6,178 bases of DNA from Solobacterium sp. UBA1789 (lineage in GTDB: Bacteria; Bacillota_I; Bacilli_A; Erysipelotrichales; Erysipelotrichaceae): contig DCGB01000025.1 in NCBI GenBank assembly GCA_002314515.1, forward strand, positions 1 to 6,178, in the 5' to 3' direction. The notes beneath the pieces are model-generated. The model saw only the letters and a program-made list of their open reading frames with translations, had not been told where the DNA came from and searched no databases. Numbering within the stretch: the stretch's first letter is position 1; each line of letters begins with the position of its first letter. Shown one piece after another: positions 1-6,107 of this stretch. The translations under genes were made by a program, and so were the position numbers.

Positions 1-531
1 CGGCGGGGTTGATACCCACAATATTTTTGCCTGATGATCACCAGAATTTACCAGCTTATGACGGAATTCGCCTTTTAGCGAAAAGGAGTCTCCCTTGCGT
101 AATGTCGTTTCCTCGTTTGTCACCAGATTAACCAATGTCAACTTGCCTTGAAGAATATAGGCAAATTCTTCACCTTCATGTTCCTTGATTTCCTGTGATT
201 CGCCACCACTTTTTAAAGTAAGTAGAATCGGTTCCATTTCATTATTCTGGGAATTGGGAACCAGCCAGGTAATTGTTCCATCTTCATTTTCCTTAACAAA
301 ATAATCATTGGGAGAGAAAACAACTTTTTCATCACGATCTTCCTTAAAGAAGTCTTCCAGCGAAATTCCCAATACTTCCGTTATATCTTCCAATGTTGAA
401 ATACTTGGTGAGCTGAGATTACGCTCAAGCTGAGAAAGAAAGCCCTTTGTAAGTTCACTGCGATCTGCCAGTTCTTCCAGAGTCAGACCTTTTTTTACCC
501 GTAAACTTTTAATACGCTGTCCGATATCCAA
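1..531 (-). CDS. XRE-family transcriptional regulator with C-terminal cupin domain (3' end cut by window edge)
   Basis: Reading the minus strand from a TTG at 531-529 gives 177 codons open to the window edge. Residues 3-62 form a helix-turn-helix of the Cro/CI (XRE) type (GQRIKSLRVKKGLTLEELA, then TKGFLSQLER). Residues about 100-175 form a single cupin barrel, with HEGEEFAYILQGK at 118-130 and a second motif around GDSF...FRHKL at 147-160. The last visible residues, LWVSTPP, match the usual end of this family (about 180 aa), so only a few codons are probably missing. The family includes PuuR-like repressors, in which the cupin senses a small metabolite and the HTH binds DNA as a dimer. The ligand cannot be told here. 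The TTG start is chosen because a strong Shine-Dalgarno site lies 7 nt upstream and the HTH begins at once; no ATG or GTG is in frame nearby. It is divergent from pepF and may control itself, pepF, or genes beyond the edge. The fold is sure; the target is unknown. Confidence 0.9.
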   Translation of the reverse strand, partial: MDIGQRIKSLRVKKGLTLEELADRSELTKGFLSQLERNLSSPSISTLEDITEVLGISLEDFFKEDRDEKVVFSPNDYFVKENEDGTITWLVPNSQNNEMEPILLTLKSGGESQEIKEHEGEEFAYILQGKLTLVNLVTNEETTLRKGDSFSLKGEFRHKLVNSGDHQAKILWVSTPP

Positions 532-535
532 GTCA

Positions 536-545
536 TCACCTCCTT
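536..545 (-). promoter_or_regulatory. Strong ribosome-binding site that fixes the TTG start of the XRE-cupin regulator
   Basis: The minus strand reads AAGGAGGTGATGACTTG. The AAGGAGG core is 7 nt from TTG, a near-perfect anti-SD match at ideal spacing. The ATG inside this stretch is in another frame, so TTG is the only start consistent with the HTH reading frame. Confidence 0.85.
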
Positions 546-564
546 GTTTAATATCACTAAACAA
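544..564. promoter_or_regulatory. Inverted repeat, candidate operator between the divergent regulator and pepF
   Basis: The plus strand holds TTGTTTA (544-550), a 7-nt spacer, then TAAACAA (558-564), a perfect 7-bp inverted repeat. It sits just upstream of, and shares 2 nt with, the regulator's Shine-Dalgarno site, downstream of the predicted -10. A dimeric XRE protein binding here could block its own transcription. As RNA it could form a weak AU-rich hairpin near the ribosome-binding site. That the adjacent regulator binds it is inference from position and symmetry. Confidence 0.45.
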
Positions 565-589
565 ATAATTTATTATTATGAACAATTTA

Positions 590-617
590 ATTATAAATAA
601 AACTGCAGGCAATGCAA
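590..617 (-). promoter_or_regulatory. Candidate sigma-A promoter for the XRE-cupin regulator
   Basis: The minus strand shows a -35-like TTGCAT (617-612), a 16-nt spacer and a perfect TATAAT -10 (595-590). A start near 583 would give a leader of about 50 nt that contains the inverted repeat at 544-564. The -10 is strong and the -35 moderate. In such AT-rich DNA chance matches are common. No equally good promoter was seen for pepF on the plus strand. Confidence 0.5.
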
Positions 618-659
618 TAATTTTATAAAATAATAATGAATAAATAGAAAGGTTATATT

Positions 660-2381
660 ATGAAAACTAATTGGAATCTCGATAAATTATATAAAGATTA
701 CAACGACCCTAAATACGAAGAAGACTTTCAGAAGCTGGAAGTTGCCTACACAAAACTGCACGAAGCTCTAAACAAAGAAAACAATGTTGAAGAATTGCTG
801 CTATGCGAAGAAGAAATTATGGAAATATCCATGAACCTGGCGATATACAGCGAATTAAGGCAGGCTGTTGATTCTAAGGATAATAAAGCTATGAGCCAGA
901 TAAATAGACTCATGGTCCTTCAATCAGAAGCTGCCAAGGATTTATCAAGTGCCCAAAAGATCTTCGGTAAAGCAGATATTGATACAGACAATAAAACCAT
1001 CAATGATTACCAGGCCCTTTTAAAACAGGCAAAAATACAGTATAAGCATCTTCTGGATGATGAAGTAGAAAGTATGATAAGTGCCATGGACATCAGTGGT
1101 GGCAGTGCCTGGGGTCAACTCCAGTCTTTTCTGACCTCTACCCTCCAGGTTGAATACAATAATAAAAACATTACACTATCTGAAATTCGCAATCTGGCTT
1201 ATGACCCGGATGAAAAAATCCGTAAAGAAGCCTACGAAGCTGAAATCAAGGCTTATAAAAAAATTGAAGATTCGATTGCCTTCTCTCTCAACAACATCAA
1301 AAACCAGGTTTCCATGCTGGCTAAAAAACGTGGCTATGAATCACCCCTGGAATTAACACTGGAAAACTCCCGTATGTCTAAGGCAACCCTTGATGCCATG
1401 TTAGAGGCAATTAAAGACTATATGCCAAAATTCAGAAAATATCTCCGCCATAAGGGAGAATTGTTAGGCGATAAAGATGGATTGAAGTTCTATAACCTCT
1501 TTGCCCCTATTGGTTCCTTGGACAAGAAATATGATCTTGAAGAATGTAAAGACCTTCTGGTAAATGTTTTTAAAAACTTTACTCCTGAATTGTCAAACAT
1601 GATGAAAGAAGCTTTTGAAAATGAATGGATAGACTTTTATCCAAAAAGCGGTAAATCCGGTGGTGCCTTCTGCTGTGGTGTTCCTTCCTTAAAAGAATCA
1701 AGAATATTAACTAACTACGACGGTACTTTCTCAGCTGTTGATACTCTAGCTCATGAGCTTGGCCATGCCTACCATGATCATCTGATGAATAACGAAAGAA
1801 TCATGAACATGGACACTCCAATGCCCGTTGCCGAAACAGCTTCAACCTTTAATGAGACCTTCCTGGGTGCCTATTTCCTGCAGAAAGCTCAAAGCAGAGA
1901 AGAACGTCTTGCCCTTCTGGAAAATGACTTAAGAGAAAAGACTCAATGTGTCATTGATATCTATTCCCGCTTCTATTTTGAAGATACTGTCTTTAAAAAA
2001 GCTAAAGAACAGTTCCTGATGGCTGATGATCTTTGCGATATTATGAAAGAAGCCCAGGAATTATCCTATGGTGATGGTCTGGATAAAGATTATCGTCATC
2101 CTTATATGTGGGCTTGCAAGTCTCATTATTATTCTTCAGGTCTTAGTTATTATAACTTCCCATATGCCTTTGGCAATCTCTTTGCCCAGGGACTATATGC
2201 CCTATATTTAAAAAATCCTGCTGATTTTCTTCCTAAATATCGCGAAATGTTGAGAACCACTGGCGTTCATTCTATTGAAGAATGCGGCAAACTCATGGGC
2301 ATTGATTTAACTAAAAAAGATTTCTGGAATGCATCACTGGCAATGATTGCTGAAGAAATCGAAGAATTCTGCAATTTATAA
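660..2381 (+). CDS. pepF: Oligoendopeptidase F (M3B family zinc metallopeptidase)
   Basis: This 573-aa protein is the usual length for PepF-type enzymes (about 560-610 aa). These are cytoplasmic zinc peptidases that cut short peptides. The catalytic motif HELGH lies at residues 365-369: H365 and H369 bind zinc and E366 is the catalytic glutamate. E392 in VAETAST is the expected third zinc ligand, matching the spacing in thimet oligopeptidase. The N-terminal half is helical, with the family segment SGGSAWGQLQ...LTSTL at about 147-162. The C-terminal segment HYYSSGLSYYNFPYAFGNLF, which helps form the substrate cleft, is also intact. There is no signal peptide, so it is cytoplasmic. The start is supported by AGAAAGG at 646-652, 7 nt before ATG. 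It is divergent from the XRE regulator and its last 6 bp overlap the end of the convergent radical SAM gene. It is likely a housekeeping peptide-recycling enzyme unrelated to the sulfatase operon. The family call is firm; substrate range is unknown. Confidence 0.95.
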   Translation: MKTNWNLDKLYKDYNDPKYEEDFQKLEVAYTKLHEALNKENNVEELLLCEEEIMEISMNLAIYSELRQAVDSKDNKAMSQINRLMVLQSEAAKDLSSAQKIFGKADIDTDNKTINDYQALLKQAKIQYKHLLDDEVESMISAMDISGGSAWGQLQSFLTSTLQVEYNNKNITLSEIRNLAYDPDEKIRKEAYEAEIKAYKKIEDSIAFSLNNIKNQVSMLAKKRGYESPLELTLENSRMSKATLDAMLEAIKDYMPKFRKYLRHKGELLGDKDGLKFYNLFAPIGSLDKKYDLEECKDLLVNVFKNFTPELSNMMKEAFENEWIDFYPKSGKSGGAFCCGVPSLKESRILTNYDGTFSAVDTLAHELGHAYHDHLMNNERIMNMDTPMPVAETASTFNETFLGAYFLQKAQSREERLALLENDLREKTQCVIDIYSRFYFEDTVFKKAKEQFLMADDLCDIMKEAQELSYGDGLDKDYRHPYMWACKSHYYSSGLSYYNFPYAFGNLFAQGLYALYLKNPADFLPKYREMLRTTGVHSIEECGKLMGIDLTKKDFWNASLAMIAEEIEEFCNL

Positions 2382-3398
2382 AGAAGCCAGATAATGAAGC
2401 TTATCTTCATTATCAATAATAAACTGCTGTATCGCACAAAAATTATCATTATAAAAAGAAGAACACTGTCTTTTACACTGACCACCACAAATGCCCCAAT
2501 ATGGACAACTGTGACATAGAGACAATGTTCTTTTTTCTTCCAGAAAATTCTTCAATCTTTCCTCATTAAAATCATCATTATGGACATTACCTAAAAGATA
2601 TTCGTCCTCACAATAAAAGTCACAAGGGTAGATATTGCCATTTGCTTCAACGACATATTGAAAGCTGCAGAAACCCAGGCTGCCACATTGACCAGGCAAC
2701 TCTCCTTTAAATACTTTAATCAGATTATCAATAAAAGAAACACTATAATACCTGCCATCAAGATATTCCTGAAACCATCTATTAAAAAATACAGAATAGA
2801 AATGATAAAAATCCTCGGGACTTATTTCATCAAGACAGGGAATAAGCTGAAAATATCTGAAATCCTTTTCCTGGTAGAAAGAAAAGAGTTCCAAGGGCTT
2901 TTTTATTAATTCAGGTGTTAGAACCGTCAGAATATTAAAAGCTATTCCATATTTTTTTAATAAGACAGCAGTCTTAATAACATCATCATAATTGGAACGA
3001 TAATAATTATTGTTTTCCTTAAAGCCGTCCAAAGACAGGCCCAATAAAAAATCATGTTTTTTAAACAACTGACACCATTTTTCATCAATAAGTGAGGCAT
3101 TGGTCTGAAAGGCATAAGTTACCAGATTGTTACCTTGACGTTTATTGACTTCTTCAATAAAGAAATAATAGAAGTCAATTCCTGCCAAAGAAGGTTCCCC
3201 GCCCTGAAAGACAAAATTAAAACAGCAGTTTTCATTTTCAGCAAACAGTTTATCCAAAAGTCTGATAACTGTTTCTTTTTTCATCATGCCATAATCAAAA
3301 ACATTTCGCTGAGAGGCCACTTTCTTATAAAAACAGTAGGAACAGTCAAGATTACACTTTGATGATGCGGGTTTTAATAATATACTGAGTTGTTTCAT
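2376..3398 (-). CDS. Anaerobic sulfatase-maturating enzyme (radical SAM/SPASM formylglycine-generating protein)
   Basis: This radical SAM enzyme oxidises the active-site cysteine of a sulfatase to C-alpha-formylglycine without oxygen. Numbering below counts from a TTG at 3401 (341 aa). The SAM-cluster motif is C16-x3-C20-x2-C23 (KCNLDCSYCFY), followed by the SAM-binding QGGEP at 66-70. The SPASM region carries C239, C245, C260, C296, C299, C305, C309 and C322. These fit, with constant offsets, the eight auxiliary-cluster cysteines of the Clostridium perfringens anSME as I recall them. D261 directly after C260 matches the proposed catalytic aspartate (Asp277 there). The protein is about 30 residues shorter than that enzyme, mostly at loops and the C-terminus. 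I prefer the ATG at 3398, which overlaps the sulfatase stop by one base (TGATG) and gives 340 aa; TTG at 3401 is the alternative. It is the last gene of the operon, directly after its presumed substrate, and is probably translationally coupled to it. A general SPASM peptide-modifying enzyme is far less likely given the pairing. Confidence 0.93.
   Translation of the reverse strand: MKQLSILLKPASSKCNLDCSYCFYKKVASQRNVFDYGMMKKETVIRLLDKLFAENENCCFNFVFQGGEPSLAGIDFYYFFIEEVNKRQGNNLVTYAFQTNASLIDEKWCQLFKKHDFLLGLSLDGFKENNNYYRSNYDDVIKTAVLLKKYGIAFNILTVLTPELIKKPLELFSFYQEKDFRYFQLIPCLDEISPEDFYHFYSVFFNRWFQEYLDGRYYSVSFIDNLIKVFKGELPGQCGSLGFCSFQYVVEANGNIYPCDFYCEDEYLLGNVHNDDFNEERLKNFLEEKRTLSLCHSCPYWGICGGQCKRQCSSFYNDNFCAIQQFIIDNEDKLHYLASL
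2390..2414. terminator. Perfect 10-bp hairpin at the convergent gene ends, possible weak terminator of pepF
   Basis: GATAATGAAG (2390-2399) and CTTCATTATC (2405-2414) pair perfectly around a 5-nt loop. The hairpin begins 9 nt after the pepF stop but lies within the last codons of the opposing radical SAM gene. No run of U follows on the plus strand, and only a mixed TTCTTT follows on the minus strand, so it is not a canonical intrinsic terminator. It may still slow polymerase or protect a 3' end. The palindrome itself is certain; its role is a guess. Confidence 0.35.
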
Positions 3399-4774
3399 CA
3401 ATGACGGCCTCTTGGGTCGTAGTTTTCTGGATCCTTACTGGAAGCATAGTAACAGCTTTGTTTATTTACCTTATAGTATTCTTTAACTTCCAGTTCACCA
3501 TTCAGTAACGGATCAGCAGTTTCCTGCATTTTGCGATTAAGATCTTCTTTTAATTTATTTAGTACATCCTGATATTCCAATTTATCAATAACATTATTAA
3601 CCTCATCAGGATCATAGTAGAGGTCATATAAGGCTTCCCTGTCTTTTTGTCTGTCTTTAAGACCATGTTCCATTAAGAAAGACTTCTGAACTGATTCATC
3701 AATATTTGACAGATTAGTCTTTAGCCAGTTTTCATCATAGTAACGGATATATTTAAATCTTTTATTTCTGATACAGCGTGCTGGTTCATAGGATGTATGG
3801 AAATTGATCTGAGCAAAGATTTCTTCATTATTATCTTTGGAAGGATCTTTAATGACATCGATAAAAGAACTACCCTGTAGATAATCTGGTTTTTCCAGCC
3901 CCAAAAGATCACAGACTGTTGGGAAAAAATCAAGCTGGGATGTTAAACCATCATAGACGATACCATTTGAAATACCTGGTACACGAATTATTAAGGCAAC
4001 ACCCAAGCCCTTGTCATTCAAGTGGCATTTCTGATAAGGATTGGCAACGCCATGATCGGTTGTATAGACAATGATGGTATTATCATATAATCCCTTTTCT
4101 TTTAGGGCATTAAGGATTAGACCAACATTTTCATCAGCATATTGGGCAGAAGTCAAAAAACCTGCTTCATCATGACGATTTTCGGCATTATTGACACCTG
4201 GAAAAGCCGGTTTAACATAACGTTCATCGATATTATCAGCTACTTCCGGATAACCGCGATGAGTAGCATTCATGCCATAGGCCAGATAAAAAGGCTTATT
4301 GTTGTCGATTCTGTTTAACCAGCCAACTGCTCTAATGGCATTTTCCTTATCCCAGGAAAAAAGATCGCCTTTACGATAATCCTTATAGGCTGAAGAATCA
4401 GCAGTTAATACTGTCTCATATCCCAGTCTGTTGAAAGCTTCAACATTGACATTTGAATATAAGCCATATTCATGTTGAACACCACTTAAAGCTGTCTGAT
4501 AGCCCTTGTTTTTGAGGAAATTAGCCAAGTGATGTTCAGGATTATATAAGTTGAATCCCCTGTGGGCAAGTCCCATCATGCCATTACTGTGAGGAAGCTG
4601 ACCCGTCAACAAGGAAGCCCTGCTTGGTGAACAGGTTGGCGATGCACAAAAGGCATTGGTAAAAACCATGGAATCTTTGGCAAAGTCCAAGAGATTTGGG
4701 GTAGGTGCATTATAACCATAGGGAGAAATAGATCTTCCTGTATCATGAGTGTTGATATAAAGAAAATTATACAT
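3398..4774 (-). CDS. Cytoplasmic type I sulfatase (Cys-type formylglycine sulfatase, SGSH-like group)
   Basis: This 458-aa alkaline-phosphatase-fold hydrolase removes sulfate esters or sulfamates. The signature TCSPSRASLLTG has C48-x-P-x-R52, so C48 is the residue converted to formylglycine, the form expected for the anaerobic maturase next door. D240-H241 (YTTDHG) are metal-site residues, and H101, H172 (THR) and K249 fit other active-site positions when compared by eye with human N-sulfoglucosamine sulfohydrolase (SGSH). Two differences stand out: the usual N-terminal DD pair reads H10-D11 (NTHDTG), and the usual GKxH reads GVQH (98-101), lacking the lysine. The protein starts directly at the first beta strand (MYNFLYINTHD), so there is no signal peptide or membrane segment. 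It should act inside the cell on an imported small sulfated molecule. It begins 1 nt after the dehydrogenase stop and ends overlapping the maturase start. It may be annotated as heparan N-sulfatase or arylsulfatase, but the substrate cannot be set from sequence. Confidence 0.93.
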   Translation of the reverse strand: MYNFLYINTHDTGRSISPYGYNAPTPNLLDFAKDSMVFTNAFCASPTCSPSRASLLTGQLPHSNGMMGLAHRGFNLYNPEHHLANFLKNKGYQTALSGVQHEYGLYSNVNVEAFNRLGYETVLTADSSAYKDYRKGDLFSWDKENAIRAVGWLNRIDNNKPFYLAYGMNATHRGYPEVADNIDERYVKPAFPGVNNAENRHDEAGFLTSAQYADENVGLILNALKEKGLYDNTIIVYTTDHGVANPYQKCHLNDKGLGVALIIRVPGISNGIVYDGLTSQLDFFPTVCDLLGLEKPDYLQGSSFIDVIKDPSKDNNEEIFAQINFHTSYEPARCIRNKRFKYIRYYDENWLKTNLSNIDESVQKSFLMEHGLKDRQKDREALYDLYYDPDEVNNVIDKLEYQDVLNKLKEDLNRKMQETADPLLNGELEVKEYYKVNKQSCYYASSKDPENYDPRGRH

Positions 4775-4775
4775 A

Positions 4776-5723
4776 TTATTTACTCTTTCTATATCCAGTT
4801 AATGGATCTACAACATTTTTGATTTCCTGATTATTTAAATAAGATTTCAGTTTATTACAAGCCATTTCTATTAATAAATTTCGCGTATGTTCAAGAGAAT
4901 TTGTTCCGGCTGCATGAGGATTGATCAGGCAGTTTTCCATTTCCCAAAGCGGACTGTCACTTTCCAATGGCTCTTTTTCAAAGACATCAAGTCCAGCTTT
5001 AATACGACCAGTTTTCAATTCTTCTATTAACGCATTCTGATCAATTGCTGAACCACGGCCAACATTCATGATCAGAGCTCCATCTTTTAATAAGGATAGT
5101 CTTCTTTTATCAATTATCTGACGGGTATTGTCATTCTGTGGCAGACAGAGGGCAATGATATCAGCTTCCTTTAAACAGTTATCAATTTTTTCACTGGTAT
5201 AAAGATCTTTTAAAAAAGGTGGCTTAATACCTGGAGTTGCCTTAATACCAGTAATCTCTGCTCCCAATAAAGACATTTTCTCGGCAAAAGTCATGCCAAT
5301 TGAACCACAGCCAATGACCAGAACCTTTGAACCATAGATTGAATAACTCCTGCTTTCCCTTTTAAAAAGATGTTCCTGCTGATTTTTGATATATTTATTG
5401 AAGTTGCGATAAAAATACAGAATCATGCCAATCAGTGTTTCGGAAATTGATAAGGAGAAACAGCCAGTACTGTTGCTGATGAGGACATTACGACCACAAA
5501 GTTTATCGTTTACGGTATCAGATCCCGCTGAATCAAGATGAATATACTTTAGTTTTTCTGCCTTATCCAAAAGGTCTAAATTGATATTACCTAAAATGAC
5601 ATCACAGTCTTTGACATCATCTTCACTGACACTTTTGTGATAACGGTAAATGAATTCTTCTTTAATATCATCAAAGAGATATTCTTTTCCTTCGAAGAGG
5701 TCCATGGCAACCAGTATTTTCAT
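4776..5723 (-). CDS. D-isomer-specific 2-hydroxyacid dehydrogenase
   Basis: This 315-aa protein has the normal length for the family, which interconverts 2-keto acids and D-2-hydroxy acids with NAD(P)H. The nucleotide-binding motif G138-x-G140-x2-G143 lies in VLVIGCGSIG. The catalytic residues are all present: R223 (NVGRGSAID), E251 (DVFEKEP) and H270 (NPHAAG). The substrate-loop motif HLDSAGSD at 62-69 is also typical. After the second beta strand the sequence reads TGIKATPG. The acidic residue that selects NAD is missing and K161 is near that place, which would favour NADPH; this is inference. GAAGGA lies 7 nt before the ATG. It is first in a tight operon with a sulfatase and its maturase, so its substrate may be a 2-keto or 2-hydroxy acid arising from the same desulfation route. 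It resembles glyoxylate/hydroxypyruvate reductases and phosphoglycerate dehydrogenase cores without the ACT domain; the exact substrate is unknown. Confidence 0.92.
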   Translation of the reverse strand: MKILVAMDLFEGKEYLFDDIKEEFIYRYHKSVSEDDVKDCDVILGNINLDLLDKAEKLKYIHLDSAGSDTVNDKLCGRNVLISNSTGCFSLSISETLIGMILYFYRNFNKYIKNQQEHLFKRESRSYSIYGSKVLVIGCGSIGMTFAEKMSLLGAEITGIKATPGIKPPFLKDLYTSEKIDNCLKEADIIALCLPQNDNTRQIIDKRRLSLLKDGALIMNVGRGSAIDQNALIEELKTGRIKAGLDVFEKEPLESDSPLWEMENCLINPHAAGTNSLEHTRNLLIEMACNKLKSYLNNQEIKNVVDPLTGYRKSK

Positions 5724-5746
5724 TATGTCTTCCTTCTTTCTATATC

Positions 5747-5755
5747 ATTATAACA
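5747..5755 (-). promoter_or_regulatory. Extended -10 promoter of the dehydrogenase-sulfatase-maturase operon
   Basis: The minus strand reads TGTTATAAT, a perfect TATAAT preceded by the TGn extension. No good -35 lies 16-18 nt upstream; that position falls in the T-tract of the thioredoxin terminator. The extended -10 could make up for this. Transcription would start near 5740, giving a leader of about 17 nt that carries the ribosome-binding site GAAGGA (5736-5731) and little room for a regulatory leader. Confidence 0.65.
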
Positions 5756-5766
5756 ATCTTTCCCAT

Positions 5767-5793
5767 AAAAAAAGACCAGACACGAGTCTGATC
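5767..5793 (-). terminator. Intrinsic terminator of the pduL-trxA unit
   Basis: On the minus strand GATCAGAC pairs with GTCTGGTC around a TCGT loop: an 8-bp stem with one G-U pair, followed directly by seven T. It starts 8 nt after the thioredoxin stop codon. It separates the thioredoxin unit from the downstream sulfatase operon, whose promoter follows immediately. Confidence 0.92.
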
Positions 5794-5801
5794 TATATTT
5801 G

Positions 5802-6107
5802 TTATTTAGCGCTATCCAGGAAGTCTTTGACAAAGGCCTGGGACTTTAAGCCGATAAACTTATTGACGATCTGGCCATCTTTCAGTAAGAAAACAGCCGG
5901 AATAGACATAATGCCATAGGCAGCCGCAACTTCTTCATCATTATCACAATTGACTTTAACAAAGTTAATCTGTGGATAGTCATTGACAAAGCCTTCTAAT
6001 ACAGGGCCCAACATCTTGCAGGGACCACACCAGTCGGCATAGAAATCAACCAGGGTATATCCTTTTTTGATGATTTCTTCAAATTCAGCTTTATTGACGA
6101 TTTTCAT
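5802..6107 (-). CDS. trxA: Thioredoxin
   Basis: This 101-aa protein is a single thioredoxin domain, close to the usual 100-110 aa. It reduces disulfides in cytoplasmic proteins, normally recharged by thioredoxin reductase, which is not in this window. The active site WCGPCK has C27 and C30. D21 in LVDFYADW is the buried aspartate of the family, and P70 in MSIPAVFLL is the conserved cis-proline. There is no signal peptide. The ATG shares its A with the stop codon of the upstream gene (TAATG), and no strong Shine-Dalgarno site is seen nearby (only AAGGCGAT about 12 nt away). Translation is therefore probably coupled to the upstream gene. An intrinsic terminator follows. Identity is near certain; its specific partner is not known. 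Confidence 0.97.
   Translation of the reverse strand: MKIVNKAEFEEIIKKGYTLVDFYADWCGPCKMLGPVLEGFVNDYPQINFVKVNCDNDEEVAAAYGIMSIPAVFLLKDGQIVNKFIGLKSQAFVKDFLDSAK

Noticed and set aside
541..659. Possible riboswitch, small RNA or pepF promoter in the divergent intergenic region
   Set aside because: The region is short and very AT-rich. Beyond the inverted repeat and the minus-strand promoter I saw no structured leader and no convincing plus-strand -35/-10 pair.
1150..1356. Open frame of 68 codons on the plus strand inside pepF
   Set aside because: It lies wholly in another frame of an intact, well-conserved peptidase gene, has a biased basic composition and resembles no family.
2267..2488. Minus-strand open frame across the pepF and maturase 3' ends
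   Set aside because: It is a shadow of two genes that both have clear family motifs in other frames; its hydrophobic look comes from AT-rich antisense sequence.
2658..3362. Two plus-strand open frames antisense to the maturase (2658-2909 and 3135-3362)
   Set aside because: They mirror the coding sequence of the radical SAM gene and show no ribosome-binding site or recognisable motif.
2376..3401. The radical SAM/SPASM gene as a peptide natural-product (RiPP) maturase
   Set aside because: The cysteine spacing and Cys-Asp motif fit the sulfatase-maturating group, and its neighbour is a Cys-type sulfatase. No small precursor-peptide gene was found nearby.
3721..3933. Minus-strand open frame inside the sulfatase
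   Set aside because: It is an out-of-frame shadow of a conserved stretch of the sulfatase.
5650..5919. Plus-strand open frame spanning the trxA terminator
   Set aside because: It is antisense to two real genes and crosses a terminator and promoter; it has no family resemblance.
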